Assembly: GCA_001683735.1 (NCBI GenBank)
Contig: LUGG01000006.1
Location: 248,001-312,000, forward strand
Direction: 5' to 3'
DNA from: Grifola frondosa
Lineage: Eukaryota > Basidiomycota > Agaricomycetes > Polyporales > Grifolaceae
DNA: 64,000 nucleotides
Shown here: piece after piece, positions 10,636-20,973 of the stretch
Layout of the letters: every line of letters begins with the position of its first letter
How positions within the stretch are numbered: position 1 is the stretch's first letter
The notes under the pieces: model-generated
Database searches by the model: none
What the model was told of the DNA's origin: nothing
The model's input: only the letters and a program-made list of their open reading frames with translations
Program-made: the position numbers and the translations under genes

Positions 10636-12031
10636 CTATCTATGACTTCTGGTTCGCTGACTGACTGGTTCCCGATCTTCATTCAAGTCTGGTTCATTAT
10701 CTATAGACATAATTTGCTCATTATCATTCCATGTTTCCATATCTTCCTGTTCTATCTCCTGCATTATCGGGTACTGCATAAATTCTGGCTCATCTGCCAA
10801 ACTTTCCAGGTCATCGTCTGATGGATGGTATTGCAGAAGCCTGAATGCAGCTACATTCTCTCTAATTATATCTCCATTTAGCTCCTTCAAGACATATGCT
10901 CCTCCTCGTGTTCTTCTTACAACCTCATATGGTCCTAGATATCTTGGTTTATGTTTTCTATTCATTTCTTGCTCAATAGCTGAGTTTCGCTTAAGAACTA
11001 GGTCTCCTGGTGAATATGATTCTCGAAATAATCGGTGAGCAAATTTCTTTTCAAATTGCTCCTTGGAAGTCAACCGTGATTTGGCTAGAGCTTTTGCAGC
11101 TCGGGCTATATCTTCTGGTCTACGTTCTAGTTGCCGTATTCGCAAGGCTAGAAGGTCTGAATGAGACATGTCTTTATGAAATCCTTCTACCAAAAGGTGG
11201 CTTCTCGCAAATCCATTGGAAATACTGGATGGACTCCATGTAATAGATAGTAAGGACTGAATCCTGTGGCTCGTCTTGTGGTAACACGATCTGCAAATAA
11301 AGCATGTGACAAGAGATCTGGCCATTGGGATATTCTTCCTTCACAGGCTTTAACCAATGCTTCCCTCAGAATGAAATGTCCTCGTTCAACTACTCCATTA
11401 GCTCGAGAATTATAGGCAGATATTCGTACATGAGGAATACCATATTTGAGAACTAATTTCTCAAATGCCCCTTTGGTCTCAGGTCCATTATCTGTGGTAA
11501 CTTGACCTGTGGCCCCATATCTACAGACTATCTGTTCCCAGAAAAACTTTGCTACTGATTCTGAGGATGTACTATTCAAGGCTCGTGCTTCTGTTACGCC
11601 TGACAAGTCATCTCGACAAGCACTATACATGTCTTTTTACCGCTGTGGGCATAAACATTATGTCCATATAGACTTTGGTAAATAAGGTGGCTGGTGTGAA
11701 TTCGAAGAGGGATTGCTACCTTCCGAATGCTTCGCATTTGGCATTCTTACATGATTGCACATGGTGATGCACATCTGCCCGATAAAATGGCCAAAAGAAG
11801 CGTAATCGTACAGTTTCAAAGGTAGCATACTCTCCTCGGTGTCCTAGTTTCATCATGTGCTTGCTTGAGAATTGCAATTCTCTCATTGGCTTCTAACACT
11901 ACACGTGTGGGTATTCCATTCTTCTGTCTCCTGAACATCATATTCTCTTTCACGAAATAATGCTTGCATCTTCTAGCAAATCGCAATTTTGCAGCTGGGT
12001 TGGGAAAGCTAGGCATTTCCAGAGTAACCAA
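10636..12031 (-). pseudogene. Element 1 integrase, with frameshifts
   Basis: Integrase inserts the cDNA into the genome. Pieces in sense order: an N-terminal part with KQAHDETRTPRR (11816-12031), the catalytic core with TTDNGPE and NSRANGVVERGHF (11187-11630), whose D and E fit the DD35E triad, and a C-terminal part (10636-11325) with GDLVLKRNS and the GPY/F-type RYLGPYEVVRRTRGGAYVL. The C-terminus is acidic and ends TRSHR. No classical chromodomain was seen. At least three frame changes separate the pieces, including a gap around 11640-11815, so no full-length protein can be read. Confidence 0.85.
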
Positions 12032-12100
12032 GAAATCTCTGATTTGTCGAAGAGAAATATCCTGGATGTTGTAGTTGAAATAAACACTCTTGTGTCTGGT

Positions 12101-14033
12101 TCAATTGTCTCTGGAAAGGTCCATAGGTTTTCTTACCTGTTCTGGTTGCAAAAGCCTGACAAACAAAGCAATATTGTCTAACCATTCATCATCGTCTCCT
12201 TCAATTATTTCTCCTTCTCCTAGTGCTCTTCGTGATAAGGCATCTGGTCCCTTATGTTGTGCTGCTGGCACGTGAATCAATTTAAAGTCAAACAGAAGGA
12301 TTCCCTGAATCCAACGGTTAATGGTCGCATTAGGCTGCAAGTCGGGTTCATTTAGCATTCCTTTGATGTATTTTGCATCGACTTCAACATGGAGGTTCTT
12401 CACACCTACCAAGTATAGTCTGAAATGCCTCAATGCCCTATATAAACCATAAAGCTCTAACTTTGGCTGACTGTAATTTGACTCTGTTTCCTTCATTGGT
12501 AAAGAACCATATCGAGCTGGCCTCTTCTTTCCATCATCATCAATTTGTGAGAGAATAAATCCGACAGCATACTTGCTAGAGTCTACTGATAAGATAATTG
12601 GATTCTCTGACTGATAGTTAATTGGACGAAGGGCAGGTGCTGATGATATCAATTCTTTAAGAGTATCGAAAGATGCTTGCCTACGTGAATCCCATGAAAA
12701 TTCGGCTCCTTTAAAAGTTAATTCTTTCATTGGCCGAATTTGTTCAGAATAATTCTCTATCCAAATTCGAACTGTTCCACATAATCCCATGAATCCTCTG
12801 ACTTCCTTAATTGAGCGAGGAGTGGGCCAGTTCTGTATCTTGCATACTTTATCATCTTCTGGCATTCTTCCTTCCGGTGTACATTTCTGTCCAACAATTA
12901 CTACTTGTGGCTTACAAATTTGGGACTTGGGTCCAGAAAATGTAAGTCCAGCTTGACCAACTCTATGCATTATCCTATGAACATCTAGCGCATGTTCCCA
13001 TATGAATCTTCGAATACCAGGATTTTGTGATAGAACTTCTGGATTTCCTTCTTTATCCGGATATATTGTGTTAGGACCTTTGATGGGTAAGTCATCAATA
13101 AACACATTTGCTATATGCGGAATTTCCTCTTGTAATACAAATGTCATACATGCTTGAAATTCTGCTGGAGAATTTGTGAAGCCCATTGGCATTGATGTAA
13201 TTCGTAACAGTCCAAGTGGTTGAAAGAAAAGCTGTCATATCTCTGCTGGTAATATCGACTTTTCTGGCATCAAAGGCCCAGAATAAGTCAAACACTGAAT
13301 AACACTGTCTTCCTGCAAATGGTTCCACAAATGCATCCAATATCGGGGGCACACCTGCATCTCGAATCGTAATTGCATTAAGTGGTTGAAGATCATGGAC
13401 AATTCTTAAATTGCCATTTTTCTTCAACACACAAAACCATTTTGATCTATAAGATGATTGACATCGCTCGTACACTCCTGCTTCAATCTTTTCTCGTAAT
13501 AAGTTAACCACCTTATCTCGGATCCCTGGTGCTATGGGGATATTCTTATCAACCCATGGTACATGTGGTATTACCGGAATTATATAAGGGGAAAAGTAAT
13601 CTTCTCGAAATGTTCCTCGTTCAGTTTCATCAAAGGCTAGAACTCTTTCATTTATCTGAATTATATGCTTAAATAATTTTTCTTCTTCAGGCCATAGAAA
13701 TCCTTCTTCATTTATCTTTATCTGCTCTAATCGTTCTGTAGTTAGTCTCTTTGTGGGTATAAAGTCTGGTGGGTTAAAAGGTAGCTGTAATAATGAGTCT
13801 AGCGGGTTCTCCGGGAAGCATCGTTTTACACGTGCATCTTCTGGAAAGACACCGGGGACTGGTTTCACCCTTCGGTCCACTGGCTTATATACATATACTG
13901 CATTGCTTACACAATCCTTTGATTGTGTCATGCTGTGTTCTGCTAGGTAATTCTGTGACTTTACGCTGTTTGCGGGAAGCGAGATACTAATGGATGGTAT
14001 ACAACTCATTTTAGTATCCTTGGCTTGCTTCAC
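12101..14033 (-). pseudogene. Element 1 reverse transcriptase-RNase H, one frameshift
   Basis: The first frame (14033-13200) carries the RT N-terminus: KIEAGVYERCQSSYRSKWFC, LKKNGNLRIVHDLQPLN, and VFDLFWAFDARKVDI with the first catalytic Asp. After a frameshift near 13195 the second frame (13192-12101) has MPMGFTNSPAEFQ, the catalytic VFIDDL (FxDD rather than the usual YxDD), the connection domain, then RNase H with LSVDSSKYAVGF, QPKLELYGLYRAL, VEVDAKYIKGML and HKGPDALSRR. Gypsy-type order is clear. The F in FIDD seems usual for this basidiomycete clade from memory, so it is not necessarily a defect. Confidence 0.9.
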
Positions 14034-14149
14034 GACTTCACTGAGTGTTGGCTGGTTGAGATAACAATAAATGGGGCTCTGAAAACTGGGGGTGAAAATA
14101 CACCAAACTATAGTCCAGATATGTCTAGTTTAACGTCAGTTACGGACGA

Positions 14150-14377
14150 TTATCCTGATGTGCTACTGGTGGTCCCATCTGTTTTCGGCCATTTATCCAT
14201 CCCGAGTTTCTTGGCCATAGTCTTCTTCAACATAATTACTCGCAATGACTCCTTGTCTCTTGCCTTCAGTTTCCCTAATGGTTTTCTTCGGCTTCCTTCT
14301 TTTTTCTGCCACGCCCTTTTGCCTTTTGGACTTGGGTCTATAGGTTTAGGAGGTGGCGCATACAGCCCATCTTCCAA
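14150..14377 (-). CDS. Element 1 Lys-rich open frame upstream of RT
   Basis: Open frame with APPPKPIDPSPKGKR and many Lys residues. An acidic stretch beginning MDYSLYEHPLSESF at 14493 precedes it in another frame, separated by a dinucleotide-repeat shift (GAGAGAGA). Possibly a linker of the polyprotein; function unknown. Confidence 0.35.
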   Translation of the reverse strand: MEDGLYAPPPKPIDPSPKGKRAWQKKEGSRRKPLGKLKARDKESLRVIMLKKTMAKKLGMDKWPKTDGTTSSTSG

Positions 14378-14534
14378 TTCTTCTTCCTCATCCTTGTTTA
14401 CCTCTTCATCTCTCTCTCCTCCTGTCCTTCGGCCTCTATCTCTTCACTTGTGAACGATTCAGATAGCGGATGTTCATATAGAGAGTAATCCATGATTGTG
14501 CTCTCGTAATAAGCTTGATTCAAGTTGATAGAAT

Positions 14535-14738
14535 TTAGATAGTGAATGTGGATCGAACTGAAAAGGCTGTAGTAGAGACAACTTCTGTTTGGAATGTTTT
14601 CCGTTGTTTTTCCTTATTTGCCTTTTGCTTATTATGTCTACATTTTCGAGCTATATCTTCCATAGTCTGTTTCCTGGTACGTGCTTGGGAAGCCTGTTTT
14701 CTTTCTCTATAAGCTTTCTGTTTTTCTTTCTTTTCCAT
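14535..14738 (-). CDS. Element 1 basic helical open frame
   Basis: Very rich in Lys, Arg and Gln (KEKQKAYRERKQ), likely coiled-coil or nucleic-acid binding. The frame may extend upstream to about 14810 (LEDPEFRKKYIARLL). It could be a remnant of a gag-like protein; no domain was recognised. Confidence 0.35.
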   Translation of the reverse strand: MEKKEKQKAYRERKQASQARTRKQTMEDIARKCRHNKQKANKEKQRKTFQTEVVSTTAFSVRSTFTI

Positions 14739-15199
14739 TTCTTTCAGTAACCTTGCTATGTACTTCTTTCTGAATTCTGGATCCTCTAACTTTTCTCCAA
14801 AGACTGGGGTGTCATTCGTGAAATTTCAGAGGGTGTTCTTCAGTTCTTGTCCTGCAAATCTCCTTCTTATATGCTTGGAGTATCCTGGGCCTAGGCTCTC
14901 TCTGAGTCATCTCTCAAGGTTCTAGGTCCTACTAGATGGGTTCCAGGTCCTCCAGAAAATGGCCTGACAATTCTTGCATGGTTTGTAACAAGGAGAAAGT
15001 CTGAATCTTCCTGATTCTAACCTTGTTCTTGCTTCAATTACTTGATATTACCTCTTGTAATTCTGTAGCAATTAACTCTCATGATATTTCGACCTATGGA
15101 AGGTCTTAATATCAAGAATTTCCACCTCTGGTACTCTAGATATCAGTATTGACTGTCTTGAGTCTTGATTGCGCGGTTAGCGCGCGCGGAAGTGACTAG

Positions 15200-17600
15200 C
15201 GCCAGTCACTCGCCGAGGTGACACCGAAGTCACCGCTGTGACTGTGCGGCGCGCTCAACGCGGCGCGTCTCTCTTGAGCGCTTACGGGCGTCCTCTCTCC
15301 GAGCTGCCCGCGCGCCTGTTCTCCAAGTGCAACATGTGACTTCAACGCGCGACGCGTTGCTGTGTTGGCATCTGGTTCGCGCTCGTTTCCTTATTGTCTC
15401 GTCTTCCCTTCTTTCCTGCTGGATTCTTTTCGCGCGCTCGTTCCTGGCCTGCCTTCGCGCGCCGGATGATTCTCTCTCGGGCCCTATCTAACTTCTCAAT
15501 GTCCCCTTTGCCCTGCTTCGACATTCTCGCGCGCTGGCCATATTAGTTCCTTCCCAGGCCCTATCCGGGTGCTTAACGGCCTGCGCTGGCACTCTCGTCG
15601 GCGTGTTTCTGCGCTTGCTCGTTGATCTCAATCCTGATTTTACTGCTCACACATAATCCAGAGTTTTCGTCTAAGAATTTAGCTCGTATTTTCGCCCCCC
15701 GGCATACAGGTGAGTCTGTAACTACATATTTGCATACTGACATGTTCTGGCTTTCTTCAGATATTCATTCGTTAGTAAACGGACATCGGGTTCCTACACT
15801 CGCTGCGCCTCGCGCTCATCTTCTACCCCTCGGCCGTTCCAAGCGGGGCACCTCTTCCTTCCGCGTCCAGCGGTCATGTTCGGTCGGCCTAGGTTCAGCT
15901 TCCCGATTCGATCGCGTTCCTCTTCCCGCCACCGACGCGTCTACACGCTGCGCTCGGTGGTGCTCTGTACTTCGCGCGCCGCGCTCGCTGATGTCCAGCG
16001 CTGCGCGGTTCATTCTCGTGAGTCCTGTAAATTGCTTTCCATCCTTCTGGCTCAAGTATCTTCTGCCCCAAGGTATTCTTTGGATGACCAAGCTTCTTGC
16101 TTGGCCATACCCCAAAATTTCGACCTTTTGACTCTTTATGAGTCCTTCTGACTCGTCTTGACTCGTTTTCTGCTTGGTAAGTCCTCACGTGTACATCTTT
16201 TCCTGGCCTATATAAGCTGCACTGAAATCTCCAGATCCAGCCCAAGACGAAATGTTATTACATCATTTGTCGATCACTGCACGCCGCGGATGTTCCTCAG
16301 CCCGACGGCGCGTCTCCTGCGAGTTTGGCCGCGTCGCGCGCATCGCGCTCGACGTCATCCTCGGTACGTTCTCTTGTTCCCATATCTTTCTTGCTAACAT
16401 TCTATTCCTCTCAGCGCGCTAGCCCCGACGTTGGGTAGCTAACAGGCTGGCTCATTGGTACGTCGTTATCGTTAATTACTCGTTCATCACTGATCCTTAT
16501 TGACTAGGCCGCGCTGCGCTTCAATGGTTTCCTGCGTCGGCGCGCCGCGCAACTATGCGGGCGCATACCTCGCGATCTCTCCTTCAGCTGTACAGTTCGT
16601 AGGTCCTTGTACTCGGAGAGCGTAATACTCTCCTAGGTACGTCTTCATCATTCTATGCTTGCCGCTAACCTCTCATCTCACTAGGTCGGGATGTCCTCCG
16701 AGTGTGCGAACGTCCGCACCACTCGGGCATTCCATACTCGACTCTCTCGTGTGCCGGCCATACTGTGGGCTACTTGAACGTTTGGTTCTGCTGGTGCGCG
16801 CGCGTCCGCCGCACCGCATACTTCACGTTCGGAGCCATTGGGCGCGCCGCGCTCAATCTCTTTTCCTCGGTGAGTCCCTCGTTCTTCTATCTTTAGCATG
16901 GGCTACGCTGACGTCTGACCTCTCAGCGTCGTGCATCACCCTTCTGGCTGGTTCGGGCATGGCACTCTCGTCGTGCTCCATGTCCTTCGGTACGTTCATT
17001 TTGATGTTCTGCGCACAAACATAATAGTGACGTCCGTCTCCCAGCGTTATATCCTATATCTTCCTTAGAGTCGTACGCCGCCCCACAGTTCGCTCAGAAC
17101 TGCTGGCCTTCTCTGCGGTACGTCCTCTTAACTGTCTTTCATATGCTCTTAACATCCAATTCTGTACACTCTCATCTAGCACGCGCTGCGGGCCTCGCGC
17201 ACTGTTACGCGCACATGCCGCACGCTCTTCTCTCCGGCCCAATGGCCATGCAACTGGGCACATCGTCGCGTTCCGAGCCCTCGCTCGTATCCGCGGCTCC
17301 TCGCCGTGGATCGTCGGGGACCATGCGTCGCCCCGCAGTCTAATCATGACTGCCGGATCCGTTCTTAGGTATGTACGGTACTCGTCTCTCGTCCGGCCTG
17401 TCTGCTAACAGCTATCCTCACAGGCCAACCTCTTCGTCTGCGTCCATCGATGCCATCCTCAACGTGTTCATCGCGACCCGGTCGCGTTCGGGCCATTCCC
17501 GTCCTCGGTATGTTCTCTCGTTATAACTGTCTTCTATCCGTTACTAACTTCCCATTTCCGTCAGACTTGTCAGTATTATATTAATTGTATATTAATCTTG
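15200..17600 (+). other. CpG-rich segment with a ladder of short introns, antisense to element 1
   Basis: Candidate introns on the + strand, all 48-63 nt with GT donors, internal CTAAC/CTGAC and AG ends: 15710-15760, 16364-16414, 16458-16507, 16637-16684 (or 16622-16684), 16870-16926, 16990-17044, 17118-17179, 17369-17423 and 17508-17564. Exons are GC-rich with recurring GCGCGCCGCGCTC words, while the surrounding element is CpG-poor. From 16685 the exons 16685-16869, 16927-16989, 17045-17117, 17180-17368 and 17424-17507 can be joined in one open frame that stops shortly after 17565. Stops are rare in such GC-rich DNA and other frames are also partly open, so coding is unproven. No minus-strand gene was seen here. 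It may be a captured gene or an antisense RNA gene. Confidence 0.5.
16209..16216 (+). promoter_or_regulatory. TATA box-like element, antisense unit
   Basis: GGCCTATATAAGCTGCAC on the + strand, upstream of the densest run of candidate introns. A second copy of the GGCCTATATAA word occurs at 18990. Confidence 0.4.
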
Positions 17601-18980
17601 TATCTTGCTGTATGGTCTCATTGACCCAGTCTCGAACCGCCCCACAGTCTCGTTAATACTGTAGCTACGGTTTTCCTTATCCACACATGTATCCGCATCT
17701 TCTTCGATCCAAATTGTATCCCGATGATATGCCACATTTAACCTTGTAAACATTTCGCGTCATCGACAATTCGATCATGCATGATGTAGTCAAATGGATC
17801 TATGATCTTCATGCCTAAATTTCTATCTGGGTCTATTACCTTTGTGATTATATTTTATTTGATGTGCATTGACCTCGATGCCCTAGCTTGCCTGTCCCTG
17901 AGTTTCCTGTTTCTTGTTTGACATTCTGACTTTTTGATTTGGCCTCATGCCTTGCCCACTGCTCTCATGGCGTATGCCCGCAACTACACATGATTCTGGT
18001 CCAAAATCTAGTCCAAGTAATGTCTTATCCTGTTATATGTAATCTGGTCCTTTCCTGTGTCTATATCTTGCATCCCTGGTTAACACATCATAATACAATC
18101 CGGTGACCAATACGACCAAGATTTTCCTGTTGGGTACTCTGTTCCTAAATACTATTCTAAGAAGTTCGCGGCCTTATCAGCTGAGCTGACAGTGCACTCC
18201 GCACCAAACTCCTCAATCGTGACTTGATTCGTGACTCTTTGCCTGATTGCCCTTTTGTTTGAATACATAAATTTGTATTCAAAACAAAAGACAATCAAGC
18301 AAGACTTCGTGGCTCTCCATTTGGTAAGTATACCTTCCTGTAATCATGCTTGTCCTGGGTACACCTTCACCAAATGGATCCTGTTCGTTAATAACTTTGG
18401 GTTTTCTTCCAACTGCCAATTATTTAAGTTTCTAATCACTACTGGGTTCAGCACAAATGTGAGCTTGATTTAACCTCAAATCGATACATGGTAAGTAAAC
18501 TAAATTACTTTTCCGAGCTTTGCTAACAAGTCTTGTGGACCAAGTTAATATCTTCATTACCAAATTATTTCCTAATTTCCTTTCCTGTGAATGGCTGCCA
18601 TTTTAATTTGAATATACATTGACCTCGACGCTTTCCTGGTTTACCACTGGGTTCTCAAGAGTTCAGACACAATACTGACTACCTGAATTGACTGTATGCA
18701 TTGCCCATAGCTCTCATGGCTTATGCTGCAACTGCCGATTTTTCGAGTCCGAAATTCACGGAGTAGTCCTAAGTATGTTCTGCAAACATTCTTGCCCTTT
18801 GGGTACTATCATCAATATTCTGTTGCGCCCCTGGTATATACATCAAACCCAATTCCTTGTCCTGTTACTTGGTTCCTGATTTCCTAATCTGATCTGGTAA
18901 TATTAACTTTGTTTATCGCCACCTTAAGACTCGTCGGTTAGCATTGCTGCATCCATCAAATTCTATGAGGTAAGTGCTGT
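17600..18980. other. Element 1 internal spacer, no gene recognised
   Basis: AT-richer DNA with no long frame. It holds isolated good donor sites (for example GTAAGTATAC near 18325 and GTAAGTAAAC near 18490) but no clear acceptor partners. Confidence 0.4.
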
Positions 18981-18992
18981 CAAGGCTTGGCC

Positions 18993-19620
18993 TATATAAT
19001 GGCAGTGGGATTTCCTTTTGGTTCAATCCCTTCTTGAACCTCTACATCCATATGCCGCCTACGAAGTAAGTTCCTTTCGATCATTTTCGATCTTGATCGA
19101 TCGGCTAATGTTAATCTACATTTCAGATCAACTCGTCTGTTAACTTCTTTGAAGACGGAGCCGTTCGACCGGAAAAATCGTTGCTGTTGAAACTATCGAC
19201 GTAAGTCTTCTTTAAATTATTTTCTGAACATCTTCTTTTCTAATACATGTCATCGTCGAATAGGGAGTGGGTGTGGTGACCATCCAAGTTGGTAATACGG
19301 ACACTCCCCAGTTCAACTGCCGTGAGTATTCTCGCCTTCTTTTTCTATAGTTATCTAACTTGATTCCTCGATATTCTAGGATGATGAGTGTGTTCCCTGC
19401 TAGCACCTAGAATAGTTCGTATACAAATCCTGGATCTATAAATATCCTGCTATTTCTTGTTTTTGTAACTTTTCAATCCAATATGAATCCGGTCTGATCA
19501 ATGCTTGCATTCTCTTTCTGGTAACCTGCTTCAAATTATTTTCTGGGTTTTCTTTCTTTATCTGATCTTGATATCCTGACTATTCCTACATTCTCTTCAC
19601 AGGTGACTTGGGTACTCCTC
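18993..19620 (+). other. Second candidate antisense spliced unit in element 1
   Basis: TATATAAT at 18993-19000 is followed about 50 bp later by ATG at 19052 (MPPTK). Introns with good signals: 19066-19126, 19201-19263 and 19322-19379, with a further acceptor (CTCTTCACAG) near 19602. The joined frame from 19052 stops in the second exon, so the unit is either non-coding, decayed, or uses another start. Confidence 0.4.
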
Positions 19621-19622
19621 CT

Positions 19623-20973
19623 TTAAAGGTTGTCCAAATCCCAATCATTAGTTCCTAGCTCCTGTTTCCATTTGACGTATAGGTCTTCTTCTGAGCATAC
19701 TATTGGATCAATATCATTGGTACATTCTTGATCATTAGTTTGCGAACCCTGATCCCGTGTCTTGTTTTGATCTGGTTTAGGGTCTTCCACAATGATTTCT
19801 GATGTATTGGCTTCTACAGTATCTTTCTGAGACTTTCGCAAGTTTTCTTGGGTGAATACCATATGAAGAACTGCATGACCTTCACGTCGTTTTCCATTAA
19901 CAGTCATTTTGACATCTTGTAATAAATATTGCTGCTCTTTAACACTTGGTAAGTTAGTGTTAGGCTCTTCCTGAATTGTCCGAGCATTCTTCACTGAAAT
20001 GTTGGTTATTGGAAAAGCAACATCATCTACGCTTGTCCTACTTGAAATTGGTAGGTTGTTCGCATGTTGTGATATAATCGTTGATTCTCCATTTCAACCC
20101 ATCTATCATATTCAGTGTACTCCTTCAAATCTTCAGATTCTGCTGGATCATTAGAGTCATCGTCCCAGCATCCAGGGTCATTGAGATCTGTTGGTCCTAC
20201 TAATTGTGCACCATCTGTGGCTTCCCATCGATAAACAGGTATCTCTTCTGAATCTCGTTTCAGTAGATCTGATAACTGCCGTTCCAACCTTTGGGCTTCT
20301 GTGGTATTTGATTTTTCTATTTTTTGTTCTGCTGATAATAATGCACAAAGTCGTAAAGTCCGATCAAGTACAGCTCTCTGAATTCCTGGGCTTGTAATCA
20401 ATATCTCATAAGTGTTGATTCCATGATAGTCTCGGAGTCCTACAAACACTCCTTCAGGTTTGTGACTTAGGCTGAATTCATTTTTCCATTGCCATGGTCG
20501 GCCAAGGAGTCCTGGTACAGCTAAACCTTCTATGATATACAAGGTTGCTTGAGTATCAACATGGCCTATGGTCAGGGTTACATCCCAAGCTCCAATACAG
20601 GTAAGGGGATTTCCTGATATGTCCCTAATGATAACTCCTTTTCCTATTTCACGACTTGTTCCTCTTGCTGACTTCCATACATTTGCATTTACACAGTCGA
20701 TTTGGATCCCGTATCAACTACAAATGGAATAACTGTGTGTCCTGCATACATGTGAAGTACAATCATAGGATCAAGGTGAGACCATGGTCCAATTGTCAAT
20801 CCATCATAACAGGTAGGTCCGACTTGAGCTACTTGGGGAACTACGTCAGGTTTCAGTCCTTCAGCAGTTAACATCATTAGATGAGTATCAACAGGTCGTC
20901 CAAGTAAACGACCAAGTTTCCCCATGTTCTTTCTAGAGTGGGGTATAATTGCACAATGGCATGTCCATTGCAA
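19623..20973 (-). pseudogene. Element 1 second retropepsin-like module
   Basis: Separate from the protease in the gag ORF. In sense order: an upstream arm (LTIGPWSHLDPMIVLHMYAG), then IPFVVDTGSKSTV with a catalytic DTGS (20704-20715), a one-base frameshift, then NVWKSARG, GNPLTCIGAWDVTLTIGHVD, and GLAVPGLLGRPWQWKNEFSL, the usual flap and LLGRPW end of retroviral-type aspartic proteases. It continues into an acidic tail (20027-20200) and another charged frame, 19623-19994. The first base of the module overlaps the end of the gag-protease ORF in another frame. It may be a duplicated or foreign protease region. Confidence 0.65.

Noticed and set aside
13092..13110. FIDD in RT of element 1 as a catalytic defect
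   Set aside because: Both catalytic Asp are present and F at the first position appears usual in this clade.
20877..20940. LVVYLDDLLILI at the end of the gag-protease frame read as an RT YxDD motif
   Set aside because: It lies where the frame runs past the protease tail into sequence coding in another frame (LLGRPVDTH...), with no other RT motifs nearby.
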